64,000 bases of DNA. Source: CAIUGU01 sp965279735. GTDB lineage: Bacteria > Pseudomonadota > Gammaproteobacteria > Steroidobacterales > Steroidobacteraceae. Position numbers and translations under genes: made by a program. Under the pieces are notes generated by a model, which saw only the letters and a program-made list of their open reading frames with translations, did no database searches and had not been told where the DNA came from. Each line of letters starts with the position of its first letter. Within the stretch, counting starts at the first letter, position 1. This document shows positions 52,750 to 61,847 of the stretch, piece by piece. The DNA lies in contig OZ257260.1 of assembly GCA_965279735.1 (NCBI GenBank), positions 744,001 through 808,000 of the forward strand. Direction: 5' to 3'.

Positions 52750-53745
52750 ATGATTCCGCTCAAGCCGATGAAAGCGATGACTTCCCGGCCCGTGAAGACG
52801 GTTGCAGGCGTGTTCGCACTCCTGGTTGCCCTGCCTGTATTTGCCGCAACCTATCCGTTGCCGCCAGCCACTGACTCGGTCATTGGCGAAATCCAGTATG
52901 TCGAGACCCGTTACGAGGACACCCTTCTCGAGATCGGCCGGCGTTTTGGCATTGGCTATGAGGAAATGGTGACCGCAAATCCGGGCATAGATCCCTGGGT
53001 GCCGGGTGCCGGTACTCGAGTGACGATTCCCTCCCGTTTCATTCTTCCCGATGCGCCGCGTGAAGGCATTGTCGTCAATCTTCCCGAACACCGGCTTTAT
53101 TACTATCCCAAGGTAAAGGCGGATGAACCCGCGGTCGTGCAGACCTACCCCGTCAGCGTCGGGAAAATGGACTGGAAGACACCGCTCGGTACTACCCGCG
53201 TCGTCGACAAACGCGCTCGTCCGACTTGGTATCCCCCCGAATCCGTTCGTGCTGAACACGCGGCGCAGGGTCGGTTCCTTGCCAAAGCGGTTCCCCCCGG
53301 GCCGGACAATCCGCTCGGCGAATACGCGATGCGCCTCGGCATTCCTGGCGGGGCCTACCTGATTCACGGCACCAACAAGCCTTCGGGCGTTGGCATGCAG
53401 GTCACCCATGGCTGCATACGTATGTTCCCGGAAGATATCGAGACCGTTTTCCAGCAGGTGCCAGTGCAGACCCAGGTGCGCATCCTCCACCAGCCCAGCA
53501 AGATGGGTTGGCTGGGCGACACTCTGTACCTTGAGGTACATGGCGCATTGAAAGGGCAGGAAGATCCCGAGCTGCAGAGCCTTACTTATCTGACGCGGGC
53601 GCTGGTGGCTGCGACCCAGGACCGGTCGGTGGAGCTCGACTGGAGAAATGCCGAGCAGGTTTTCCTCAAAGCCTCGGGAGTGCCCGAAGCCCTGTCACAT
53701 GCTCCGTCGGCAATCGCCAAGACTGAAGAGTCGTCCCCGCTCTGA
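52750..53745 (+). CDS. LysM-containing L,D-transpeptidase
   Basis: 331-residue periplasmic L,D-transpeptidase (ErfK/YbiS/YcfS/YnhG type). Signal peptide VAGVFALLVALPVFAA, LysM peptidoglycan-binding module at about 49-93 (YEDTLLEIGRRFGIGYEEM), then the YkuD domain with H202-region HGTNKPSGVG and the catalytic Cys222 in THGCIRM. The start may also be ATG 52768 or 52777. Such enzymes crosslink peptidoglycan or attach Braun lipoprotein to meso-diaminopimelate; an Lpp-like lipoprotein is encoded just downstream on the other strand. Confidence 0.93.
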   Translation: MIPLKPMKAMTSRPVKTVAGVFALLVALPVFAATYPLPPATDSVIGEIQYVETRYEDTLLEIGRRFGIGYEEMVTANPGIDPWVPGAGTRVTIPSRFILPDAPREGIVVNLPEHRLYYYPKVKADEPAVVQTYPVSVGKMDWKTPLGTTRVVDKRARPTWYPPESVRAEHAAQGRFLAKAVPPGPDNPLGEYAMRLGIPGGAYLIHGTNKPSGVGMQVTHGCIRMFPEDIETVFQQVPVQTQVRILHQPSKMGWLGDTLYLEVHGALKGQEDPELQSLTYLTRALVAATQDRSVELDWRNAEQVFLKASGVPEALSHAPSAIAKTEESSPL

Positions 53746-53936
53746 TTTCTCTTTCCGGTAGCCGCGCCCTGCGGTCTCCATCGAATCCTTTCGCCCCCGA
53801 TCATTCGCAGCGTTTTTCCTGCTCGCTGGTACACTTCGCCCGCGGGTCCTGCGGCTCGGAGCTGTCCTTTACCTACTGGGGTTAGTCCACGGTGATGAAC
53901 GCGGGGCCCGCCCTCCGCTCCATCTTCGGATCTGAA

Positions 53937-53966
53937 ACGAAAACGCCGCGGGGGATACCCGCGGCG
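53937..53966 (-). terminator. Rho-independent terminator of the lipoprotein gene
   Basis: CGCCGCGGG (53944-53952) pairs with CCCGCGGCG (53958-53966). On the minus strand it is followed by TTTTCGTTTC. It lies 27 bp after the stop of the leftward lipoprotein gene. Confidence 0.85.
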
Positions 53967-53993
53967 CTTGATCGAACCCGCGATCGAGTCGAA

Positions 53994-54305
53994 TTACTTC
54001 GACTGCGACTGCTGGAACATGCGGTCGATCTTCTCGTTGGTGGCATCGCAGCAAGCCTGGCTGGCCTGAGCAGCCGTCAACGCGCGGTTGGCGGCATTCT
54101 GCGCACCATCCGCAGCGGTCCGGGCAGCGGCAGCAGCGCTCGAAGCAGCGTCGGCAGCAGCCTTCGCAGCAGCAGCGTCCTGCACGCCTTTGTCAGCAAC
54201 CGCTTTTACTTCAGCCAGCTGCTTGCTGGTGACGCAACCGGATGCGGTGACGAGGAAGAGGGCAGCGACGCCCACCTTCAGGGTGTTGGCAACAGTGTTT
54301 TTCAT
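53994..54305 (-). CDS. Alanine-rich Lpp/OprI-like lipoprotein
   Basis: 103-residue predicted outer-membrane lipoprotein: signal with lipobox TASGC (Cys24), then an alanine-zipper coiled coil (AAAAKAAADAASSAAAAAR) and a tail NEKIDRMFQQSQSK ending in lysine. Architecture and C-terminal Lys resemble Braun's lipoprotein Lpp and Pseudomonas OprI, whose terminal Lys is linked to peptidoglycan by L,D-transpeptidases. It is longer than E. coli Lpp (58 mature residues) and has an unusual vicinal CC near residue 85. Strong own terminator; abundant expression is likely. Confidence 0.85.
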   Translation of the reverse strand: MKNTVANTLKVGVAALFLVTASGCVTSKQLAEVKAVADKGVQDAAAAKAAADAASSAAAAARTAADGAQNAANRALTAAQASQACCDATNEKIDRMFQQSQSK

Positions 54306-54574
54306 CTTCGTTCCCCTCTTACTGGGTCAGACTTGGGATAACTAAAAAGCTTCTTCTTAACTCGCCGTGGACAAAATCCATTCCACGAATCGCCCAGGCA
54401 GCTGCCGAACAACTGTCTCAAGGCATGAGTCGATGCGAAGAATACAAGATTGGAGCGGTGCAATAAAGCTTATGTTATGAGTCGTCGTCATACGGCGACA
54501 GAAAAACCCGGGCGATTTCTTGTCGTTATGCGCCTAGGAATCCGCTGACAAGCGTACGGGTGGCTGTCCTACCC

Positions 54575-55042
54575 CTACTTCCAGCAGGTATCTCTGTTTG
54601 ATGTGCTGCCGGAATTGAATGCGTCACGAGCGCCGGAATTGGAAATCGTGAAAGAGCGGCACGATGTATCTTTGAACTGAGCGCTCGCAGACGGGGCAGT
54701 GGCTGTGGCCACATAGTCGACGGCCCACGATGCTGCTGGTCCGGCTCCCATCGTCAAATCGTACCAGCCGCGTTCCGTGGTAGTTGGAATGCCTAGCGCG
54801 GCGACTGTTTGGGCATATGCATTGTTCTGCAGATAAAACTTTTCCTGTGCAGCCGCTATTCGCAGCAAAGCTGCCGTAGCATCCACCCGCTGCGCTCGCA
54901 TTACGTAGTTCCGGTAGCTCGGCACCGCTACAGCAGCGAGGATGCCGACGATCACCACCACCGTCATCAGTTCGATCAGCGTTACACCCTTCATCCTGGC
55001 GGAAGCTGAAAAATCCATTCGAACCGGTATTGTTGAGCGCAT
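54575..55042 (-). CDS. pilE: Type IV pilin PilE-like
   Basis: About 155-residue type IV prepilin. The prepilin peptidase site is MKG^VTLIELMTVVVIVGILA, with Glu at mature +5 and a long N-terminal hydrophobic helix, then AVPSYRNYVMRAQRVDATAAL typical of PilE. Two cysteines near the C-terminus (TSCRSF, DTCWK) form the usual D-loop. Residue +1 is Val, not Phe. Start uncertain: ATG 55042, 55018 or 54994; none has a strong ribosome binding site. Last gene of the fimT-pilVWX-pilY1 operon. Confidence 0.92.
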   Translation of the reverse strand: MRSTIPVRMDFSASARMKGVTLIELMTVVVIVGILAAVAVPSYRNYVMRAQRVDATAALLRIAAAQEKFYLQNNAYAQTVAALGIPTTTERGWYDLTMGAGPAASWAVDYVATATAPSASAQFKDTSCRSFTISNSGARDAFNSGSTSNRDTCWK

Positions 55043-55101
55043 GGCAATAGTCCGTTGCTGAGAAAGTATCCGGCCGCTGGATGTCGCGGCCGGAGGCAGG
55101 G

Positions 55102-58100
55102 TTAGTGCGTATCGATGTCCTGCTGTGTCCAGAATGTGCGCACCGGAGTATTGGTGAAGTTCACTCCGCACTGTTCGACGCCAACCAGACATACCGGCGG
55201 GGGTGAGCAGGTGTTGGTCGCAGCGCAATTGGCCGGATCATCCGGGCTGGGGAACAGGATCACCGCCGCAGGAGCAATGCCATCCTGTTGCAGATCCGCC
55301 CGACGATCGGCTGCGGAGTCAGGAGCGCTTCCGGCCGGGCCGTCCCTATTTACCACCGGACGCGCATCCAGGGCATTCACCACGTACAGGGAGTTCTTGA
55401 CGCCGCTGACCGTACAGGCGGCAGCAGCATTTGCGGCTGGTACAGGGGTGAAGCTTGTGAACAGAATGGATCCACCGAAGGTTCTGGCTTCTGCAAGCAC
55501 CTTTTCACCTTGCCATGAAGGCTGGTTGAGGGACATCTTCCAGCCTTTCGAGCCCACAGGAATGGCGGGGTTGATATCTGTGGTGACATCGAACAGATCG
55601 GTATCCACGATTGCAGCCGTGGCCGTGTAGTTTGCTTGGCTTAATGAGGCAAACGGCAGGTAGTCCCGCAGACTGTAGAACTTGTCCTGTGTCTCCGCGT
55701 TGATGGGATGACCGCGATAGCCGCTGCCAATCGCGAGATTCAGGACCATCTGTCCGTCCACTCGCAGCAAGGCCAGGTCGGGTGCGTTATAGAACCGCCT
55801 GTTCGATGTATTTGGTCCCGATCCGGCGGCGGCATTACCAAGGGTTGCAAATACCCCGCCTACTACGAGACCGCTTTCCGGCGCGGCTGAGGTTCCTGCG
55901 ACGTTGCCATTACGGATATCGAAGCGCCATATCTGTCCACCCGTATCCGCCATGTACATCCGGTCTGCGAACCCGTCGTTCGTGAGATCCAGGACGCGGA
56001 TATCTGCCGGTACAGAGTGTGTCAATTTCGCACTGGTGAAGTTTGCGGTGGCGTCATAGCCGAGGCCGGTGACATTTGTCGGGCCGGCATGCCACAGCAC
56101 GTTTCCGGTTATCGCATCGATGAAGAAAATCCTGTTGCCTATGTTGTCGACGTTGAACGGTATGGAATCCTGAGACTGGTCATATCCGCCGCCGACCACC
56201 ATCACGAGCTTGCTCGCATCCTGGCTCGAACTGCCGATGTTTATCTTCGTGATGACAGGTGTGGACCAGCTCTGCCCAAGGCCAATCATGTCCTTGTCTC
56301 TGCCTTGTTCCCACATGAACTTCGGAGTGTTCTTGTCCGTAACATCGATCGCGTAGTAACTGTCGCCACCTCGGCCCATCCCGAAGAACAGGTAGACCTT
56401 GTCGCCGGCGCCGCTATCGACAATACCGTCACTGTTGAGGTCCAGCTTGTACACGACGAGATTGCCGTCCAGACCGTAGCCCTTGGTCGTGCTGTCATCG
56501 TTGTCATACAGCGTCTTCATCCTGGCGAGAAGCTCCTTCGGAATGAATGTCCAGAGTTCTTGCCCAGCCGCAACGGAGGGACTGACGCCGTTCGGGTGAA
56601 TGGCATGCAGGTACCCATCGTTCGTTGCGAAGTATACGACCGCATCATTCAGGTTGGGCGAACCCGGGCTGCCGCCGTAAATGACGGATACCGGGCGGGC
56701 GTGCAGAGGGTCGCCCATCTGGTAACGCTGAGTGAGGGCAGCCACTGCCCCGCCATCCACGTTGCCACCGCGAATCCATTGCACCAGGGAAAGACGGGCA
56801 GGATCGAGGGCCTCAACCAATGGCAGTACCGAGAAGGTGGGAAGTCCAATAGCGGTGTTGGGCATATTGGCAGCGTTGGATGCCACAACGAGGTTCCCGT
56901 TGGCCGTGAGGTCCTTGGTCGTTGTCAGGTTTGAATAGACGTTCCGTTCTCCGAGAAGGCCGAGAAGCATGTCTCCTGGCAAAGGCAACTTGTTCGCCGC
57001 GCCACCGAGCGGTACGACATCCTTATCCACCACCGCTGACCAATAACTCTGAGATGTCTGGCTAAAGAAGCCGGTGTTGGGATCGACGGCGTCTATGCCG
57101 TTCTGATCGACAATCTTGCCAGCCGCCGTGAGGCGATACTTCTTGAGATTGCCAGGCCAATGCAGGGTTTCGGCCGGTGCGAACACCGAGATGAACAGAT
57201 CATTGAGGTTCTGCGTACGGTTAAAGGCGTTGACCGATACCGCCGGTGCAGTGAATGAAACGTTTTGTTTGACAATCTCGCGGATGATCGTTTCAAACAC
57301 GTCGCTCAAAGATGCTGTATCTCCAGCCTCATAAGCAGTGCCCTTTCCGAAATGTGCGGTGGCTTCCAGAGTAGAAGAGCCCTTGACGTCGTCACCAAAT
57401 CCAACCGTATGTGTGATGACGGTGTCTTTAGTCGAGCCATTTGCACTATAGAGATCCTGCTCGGCCAAAATCTTTGCGATATCGCTAAGGCACCGGCCGT
57501 TTTCGCCTCCAGTACTGTCGTCCGAGCACTTATTGGAAGGGTAGGGATTTGTGCTGGCCGGAAAAAGAGAGTCGTACGCAGGAGAAAATCCTGTGAGCGT
57601 AGGAACGAAACTATTGCCTTCGACGTCAGATGTGGCCTCTCCGTCAGTCAGGTAAACGATATAGTTTTTGGCGCACGCTTCGACGCCTAGGGGACTGTTG
57701 AAGCTGCCTCCTACGATTGTACTTGCATCGCTGCCGCTGTATCGAGGCGCATTGCCCTTCCAGTAGTTATAGGCTTCGAGCATGGTTTCAGACAAGGGGG
57801 TATTGCCGTCCGCCACGATGTCATCAATTAGTTTCTTGAGATCAGTCCGCGTAGTTCCTGTATCGATCCGGCTGACGGGATAGATCACCTTGCCGCCATT
57901 ATCCGTACCATCGCCACGCTGGTTCTTGTTGTAGACCATGAGGCCTACGTTGACGTTCTCGAGACGATCCAGGGTCGTTTTGGTCACATCCTTCACGATC
58001 TGAATACGGGTTTTCTGGACCGTGCCGCCTGACTTCAGCCAGTTGAGGTAATTTCCAGAATAGAACGTATAGCTCCTGTTGCGGTTGTTGCTCGTCCACC

Positions 58101-58668
58101 AGCCGTCGGAGGGCTTCGATGTCCCCCAGGGACCATCGCGGCCATCGAGGGGATACGTGCCGTCTCCAACGTTTTCACCATGGGAAGGTGTCAATGCAGT
58201 ATCGGCTTTGCACTCCACCTGTGTGCGGCGACCGCTGACCAGATCCTTCCACGCGTAATCCCGGCTTCGACTAGCGGTATTGTCCCACTGAGCAGCATTG
58301 CTCAGAGTGATCGCGCCATCGACATCTATCTTGTCTGTCGCCGTCTTGCATTCAAAATTACTCTTATCTACCCACTGGCCGGTGCTGCAGGCCGGCGCAG
58401 CGGCATTGCCTGTGATCCAGTAGACCCGATTCCTGTCACAGGTGCCGGTGAAAGTCGTATTCGGATTCCAGTCCTCCTGAGTGTTCACCTTGGTGTCCAT
58501 GCTGCCAGAGGTATCCAGAATGAACAGGATATTGGCGGCAACCAGGCTTCCGGCTGGAGGTTCGGCGACGAAAATCTCCGTGTCATCCGCCATGGCCAGT
58601 GGGCCGACAAGTGACGCCGTCAAAGCGGCCGTCAGCACGAGTTTCGCGGGATTGAAGCGGGGCAGCAT
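55102..58668 (-). CDS. pilY1: Type IV pilus tip adhesin PilY1
   Basis: 1188-residue exported PilY1. A signal peptide ending PLAMADD is followed by a von Willebrand factor A domain whose MIDAS begins D52-T-S-G-S (FILDTSGSMD). The C-terminal half is a seven-bladed propeller-like PilY1 domain (LVVYKLDLNSDGIVDSG is the calcium loop, YFFATNDGYLHAIHP-type strands such as YFATNDGYLHAI). It sits at the pilus tip, controls retraction with calcium and mediates adhesion and surface sensing. TGAGGAAAC precedes the ATG. Codons of the vWA half look less GC-rich than neighbours. Confidence 0.95.
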   Translation of the reverse strand: MLPRFNPAKLVLTAALTASLVGPLAMADDTEIFVAEPPAGSLVAANILFILDTSGSMDTKVNTQEDWNPNTTFTGTCDRNRVYWITGNAAAPACSTGQWVDKSNFECKTATDKIDVDGAITLSNAAQWDNTASRSRDYAWKDLVSGRRTQVECKADTALTPSHGENVGDGTYPLDGRDGPWGTSKPSDGWWTSNNRNRSYTFYSGNYLNWLKSGGTVQKTRIQIVKDVTKTTLDRLENVNVGLMVYNKNQRGDGTDNGGKVIYPVSRIDTGTTRTDLKKLIDDIVADGNTPLSETMLEAYNYWKGNAPRYSGSDASTIVGGSFNSPLGVEACAKNYIVYLTDGEATSDVEGNSFVPTLTGFSPAYDSLFPASTNPYPSNKCSDDSTGGENGRCLSDIAKILAEQDLYSANGSTKDTVITHTVGFGDDVKGSSTLEATAHFGKGTAYEAGDTASLSDVFETIIREIVKQNVSFTAPAVSVNAFNRTQNLNDLFISVFAPAETLHWPGNLKKYRLTAAGKIVDQNGIDAVDPNTGFFSQTSQSYWSAVVDKDVVPLGGAANKLPLPGDMLLGLLGERNVYSNLTTTKDLTANGNLVVASNAANMPNTAIGLPTFSVLPLVEALDPARLSLVQWIRGGNVDGGAVAALTQRYQMGDPLHARPVSVIYGGSPGSPNLNDAVVYFATNDGYLHAIHPNGVSPSVAAGQELWTFIPKELLARMKTLYDNDDSTTKGYGLDGNLVVYKLDLNSDGIVDSGAGDKVYLFFGMGRGGDSYYAIDVTDKNTPKFMWEQGRDKDMIGLGQSWSTPVITKINIGSSSQDASKLVMVVGGGYDQSQDSIPFNVDNIGNRIFFIDAITGNVLWHAGPTNVTGLGYDATANFTSAKLTHSVPADIRVLDLTNDGFADRMYMADTGGQIWRFDIRNGNVAGTSAAPESGLVVGGVFATLGNAAAGSGPNTSNRRFYNAPDLALLRVDGQMVLNLAIGSGYRGHPINAETQDKFYSLRDYLPFASLSQANYTATAAIVDTDLFDVTTDINPAIPVGSKGWKMSLNQPSWQGEKVLAEARTFGGSILFTSFTPVPAANAAAACTVSGVKNSLYVVNALDARPVVNRDGPAGSAPDSAADRRADLQQDGIAPAAVILFPSPDDPANCAATNTCSPPPVCLVGVEQCGVNFTNTPVRTFWTQQDIDTH

Positions 58669-58695
58669 AAAAGTTTCCTCAGGCTATCGTCTGGG

Positions 58696-59073
58696 TTAGT
58701 TACGCGACGGCTGCACCGGCACCTGCACGGTGCCGGGTGAGGCTACTACACGCGTAACGGCCTGCGATTTCGGGTCGAAAAAGATGACAAAGCTGGCCGG
58801 GTTCGACTGCTTCGCGTAGCTGTTGACGAATACGGGCTGCGTCACGCTGACGGTGCCGATAAAAAACTGGGTGGTGCGAGTGATCTGCAGCGACTGTGCT
58901 GCACAGGTGTCGCACTGCTTCGTCAAAAGAGTGCTGGGCACGCTAGCTGTAATGCGGGTCGCTGCGGAGGACGTTTCGATCGCCTGCTCGACTGTCTCGA
59001 AAATCGGCCCATCCGATTTCTGTGCGAGGGCGGGCAGAGTGATGAGTGTCAGGATGATTGTTCGTAGCAACAT
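58696..59073 (-). CDS. Small exported protein in the minor pilin operon
   Basis: 125-residue protein, start ATG 59073 after GGAG; signal peptide MLLRTIILTLITLPALA. Contains a CDTCAAQSLQ segment (CxxC) and beta-rich sequence (TRTTQFFIGTVSVTQPVFV). It takes the position between pilX and pilY1, whereas PilY2 of Pseudomonas lies after pilY1; I do not recognise a family. A periplasmic accessory of PilY1 or the minor pilin complex is the simplest guess. Confidence 0.72.
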   Translation of the reverse strand: MLLRTIILTLITLPALAQKSDGPIFETVEQAIETSSAATRITASVPSTLLTKQCDTCAAQSLQITRTTQFFIGTVSVTQPVFVNSYAKQSNPASFVIFFDPKSQAVTRVVASPGTVQVPVQPSRN

Positions 59074-59091
59074 GTGAAGCTCCAAGTCCTG

Positions 59092-59556
59092 TCAGTTCCC
59101 GCTGGGCCCGACAACGTAAAAACTCTGGTTGTTGACTGCACTGGCCTGGCGCGAAGATGTGCCAGTGCTCTGGATGTCAAAGTGATAGGCCTGAAAACCG
59201 GTGCCGGTTCCAAGGCTGAAACCACCGCTGGGGACAGGTGTTACACCCGTATTGGCGTCAAATGCCGTCCTCGTTTGATAGCGATCGGTCGTCGTGCTCG
59301 GAACGAGTGTGGCCGGGACGTTGTTGACCACGTTCGTGTTGTAGACGCCTGAGCGCATGGCGGTCTCAATGCCTGTTTCAGCAGCCTGGAATGCGTTCTG
59401 CGAGAACTGCGTGTTGCCGGCCATCTGCAGTTCGAGCGAAGAGGTATTCATGCTCGACACTGCCAGCAGGGTCAGCACCATCAGCAGTATCAATCCGATG
59501 ACAAGTGCGGCGCCGCGCTGGCTTGCCTGGCTTGAGGAGTTGCGTAAGCGGTTCAT
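59092..59556 (-). CDS. pilX: Minor pilin PilX
   Basis: 154-residue PilX-type minor pilin. RGAALVIGLILLMVLTLLAVSSMN is the PilX_N hydrophobic segment (no classical G^F site), followed by SLELQMAGNTQFSQNAFQAAETGI, split here as MAGNTQFSQNAFQAAETGIE. The ATG overlaps the pilW stop (ATGA). Part of the priming complex that carries PilY1. Confidence 0.92.
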   Translation of the reverse strand: MNRLRNSSSQASQRGAALVIGLILLMVLTLLAVSSMNTSSLELQMAGNTQFSQNAFQAAETGIETAMRSGVYNTNVVNNVPATLVPSTTTDRYQTRTAFDANTGVTPVPSGGFSLGTGTGFQAYHFDIQSTGTSSRQASAVNNQSFYVVGPSGN

Positions 59557-60482
59557 AGTGTCGCGTTCCTGACCTGGATCGTCTTGGTTACCAGCAGTCG
59601 CCTGTAGTTGTCGCTGAAGGTGCGGGTCTGATTGGCGTAGCTATAGAACGTCTGGTTGTTTACAAAACCAACTTCGATATCCTCGGCGCGGACCAGCAGC
59701 CAAATCCGTGCCGATACAACCTGCGCTGTCGCAGGAACGTTGCCGGGATTCACGTACTGGTCGGCATTGCCGTCCGCATTGCTGTCGATGCCGAACTGGA
59801 CCTGGAGATCCTCGACGCCCGGAATGATCGTCTGATTGTCGACTGTCGGACCGTCTACAAGGGTTTGACGCATCAGAACCGGACCGCTCGCAGGATTGCT
59901 GATGTAGTAGGCGTTGACGAACAGATCATGCGTTTCCGAAGCTGGCGCCACGCCATAACCCCCGGGGAGGGTACCGTTCTTGAAAATCGCACCGCGGATA
60001 CGGTTGCTCTGTATCTGCATGCGGTTGTTGGTCAGGGCAGTCGTCGTGGAGCTTGCCCGGCGGACGATCAATACATCCGCCCAGGTGGCCTGGCTGGTGG
60101 CCGTGCAGTTGAGTCCGTAGGCACCGTTGTCCCGGCCATCAAGGTAACGGACTACATTGACGGTCCAGTTCTTTTCACAATTGACGGCGAGTCCTGTGTC
60201 AGCGGCTTGCTGAACCGCATCGGTGGCAGTGCCGCGATTCTCGATGAAGTCCGGCTTGTTCGTCAGACCCCAATAGCCGGCAAGACGCACGTCCGGTTCA
60301 ATGACATCCATTGCATAGCGCCCGATTTCCTGGAGTCGGGCGGCGCTATCGTTCGTGCGATAAGTATTGCGACTCTGCATGAAGACCGTGACTGCGCCCA
60401 CGATCATCAGCGACCCGATGAGCAGCGACACCATCAGCTCGATGAGGCTTACGCCTTGCTGTTGTGGATGAGCTTTTTTCAT
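59553..60482 (-). CDS. pilW: Minor pilin PilW
   Basis: 309-residue PilW. Prepilin peptidase site QQQG^VSLIELMVSLLIG with Glu at +5, then VFMQSRNTYRTNDSAARLQE and EPDVRLAGYWGL typical of the family. ATG 60482 overlaps the pilV stop (ATGA); the longer frame upstream runs through pilV in another frame and is rejected. Confidence 0.93.
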   Translation of the reverse strand: MKKAHPQQQGVSLIELMVSLLIGSLMIVGAVTVFMQSRNTYRTNDSAARLQEIGRYAMDVIEPDVRLAGYWGLTNKPDFIENRGTATDAVQQAADTGLAVNCEKNWTVNVVRYLDGRDNGAYGLNCTATSQATWADVLIVRRASSTTTALTNNRMQIQSNRIRGAIFKNGTLPGGYGVAPASETHDLFVNAYYISNPASGPVLMRQTLVDGPTVDNQTIIPGVEDLQVQFGIDSNADGNADQYVNPGNVPATAQVVSARIWLLVRAEDIEVGFVNNQTFYSYANQTRTFSDNYRRLLVTKTIQVRNATL

Positions 60483-60976
60483 GCCCGCACCCGCAGAACA
60501 TAGCTGACAGGCAATGTCTGTCCGGAGTCGATCCAGTTGACCGTAATCGTGTAGACGGCGGCAGCGGTGGGGGTGGCAGCAACAAACGCGATACTCCCTG
60601 TGCCCGAAGGCAGAGCTGTCGCCAACGCGGTACTCCATTGGGAAATATCATTGGAGGCCATGACAGCCGAAGTGCAGCTGCCACTGGTGCCGCCCTGCTG
60701 GCAATTGGAATTCAGTGCGCCCACATCCGTGATGGCCTTGACGTAGTTGGCGCCACCTTGGCGATTTGCCCTGATCCGGTCCGCCATGTCGCCCGCAAGT
60801 ATGACTGCATTGGAGCGGGTGACTGCGTCGCGACCGGTACGCAGGCTGTCTACGTAAAGTGCGGCAATGCCGAGCATGCCGATTGACAGGACGACCAGTG
60901 CGACGAGCGCTTCAACAAGAGTGAAGCCTCTGAATCGGGCTGAGGAACGCTGGATTTTCATTTTTGATGAATGCAT
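60479..60976 (-). CDS. pilV: Minor pilin PilV
   Basis: 165-residue PilV. RG^FTLVEALVALVVLSIGMLG gives the prepilin site, followed by AALYVDSLRTGRDAVTRS and MADRIRANRQGG as in PilV. GGAAG lies 7 nt before ATG 60976. Overlaps pilW by 4 bp and lies 13 bp after the fimT stop. Confidence 0.93.
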   Translation of the reverse strand: MHSSKMKIQRSSARFRGFTLVEALVALVVLSIGMLGIAALYVDSLRTGRDAVTRSNAVILAGDMADRIRANRQGGANYVKAITDVGALNSNCQQGGTSGSCTSAVMASNDISQWSTALATALPSGTGSIAFVAATPTAAAVYTITVNWIDSGQTLPVSYVLRVRA

Positions 60977-60989
60977 TTTCGATCTTCCA

Positions 60990-61634
60990 CTAGCATCCGC
61001 CGGCAGTGGTGATTGCGCTCACAACCCGGGTGACCTGCGGCCGACCCGTTGCAGAAATCAATACGGCGCGGGCTGCAGAATTCTGTGCTCCGTACACCGC
61101 CGTGTTGCCGCGCGAATCGCACAGAACGATGTTTCTCACGGGAGCGTTCGAGACTTTGACAAATCCTGAGGCGGCGAAAGTCAGGCCCTTGTTGGTGGTG
61201 TCGGCGGCACCGGCAGAAGTTGTCTTCTTCATTGAGGAGAAAACCGTAGCAGGCAGCGTGTCATGCTGGAGCAGCACCGTATCGCCGCTATCCACGGCGT
61301 AGTTGAAATTTGTATCGACAAATACGACCCAGCCTCGTCCGGCGTTGGTACAGGTGGGTGCCGCAACCGTGGGGTTGTCGCTGAAGCACATGCTGATGTT
61401 TGTACGTCGCTTCACCGCTTCGGTCCGCGCAGTGTGGATGGCTGCCAGCATGTCATTGGCCGCCGAAGTCATCCGGTTGTTGCGGACGAACTGGGTCATG
61501 TTCGGGATGCCAAGGCCAAGAATCACGGCGGCTACCGTGATGACCACCATCAGCTCAAGGAGGGTGAAGCCCCTGTTCCTTGCTAGGGGTGCCGTGGACC
61601 AGGGCCGGGCAGGAATGTGGGCGGTTGTACGCAT
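60990..61634 (-). CDS. fimT: Minor pilin FimT/GspH-like
   Basis: 214-residue GspH/FimT-family minor pilin. RG^FTLLELMVVITVAAVILG is the prepilin site, then IPNMTQFVRNNRMTSAANDM and AIHTARTEAVKRRTNIS, the GspH hallmark. Start ATG 61634 is chosen (MRTTAHIPARP); an extra 12 residues would be possible. First gene of the minor pilin operon, divergent from lexA. Confidence 0.92.
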   Translation of the reverse strand: MRTTAHIPARPWSTAPLARNRGFTLLELMVVITVAAVILGLGIPNMTQFVRNNRMTSAANDMLAAIHTARTEAVKRRTNISMCFSDNPTVAAPTCTNAGRGWVVFVDTNFNYAVDSGDTVLLQHDTLPATVFSSMKKTTSAGAADTTNKGLTFAASGFVKVSNAPVRNIVLCDSRGNTAVYGAQNSAARAVLISATGRPQVTRVVSAITTAGGC

Positions 61635-61808
61635 GGAGGCGACTCTATTGATCTGGCAATGGGGCGGCATCTGGTTTCCGATCAGTGGTGGAAAAGGACG
61701 GATGAACGGTGGTTGGCTCGGGTTTCTGTCAAGTCGGGGCTCAAAGATGCGCGGCAGTGGCGCCCGTGGCCAGTCTCTTCCATAAAAAGTCGCACTCCCT
61801 GACGGGTC

Positions 61809-61837
61809 TTGTTTTCCGGCTCTGAGGTCTGTATAAA
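61809..61837 (+). promoter_or_regulatory. lexA promoter
   Basis: TTGTTT (61809-61814), 17-nt spacer, TATAAA (61832-61837). The -10 lies inside the first LexA box, so LexA binding would block RNA polymerase: classic autorepression. Confidence 0.7.
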
Positions 61838-61844
61838 ATAACAG
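61829..61844 (+). promoter_or_regulatory. LexA box 1 (SOS operator)
   Basis: CTGTATAAAATAACAG is a perfect CTGT-N8-ACAG site with an AT-rich centre, overlapping the lexA -10 region. Confidence 0.85.
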
Positions 61845-61847
61845 CTA

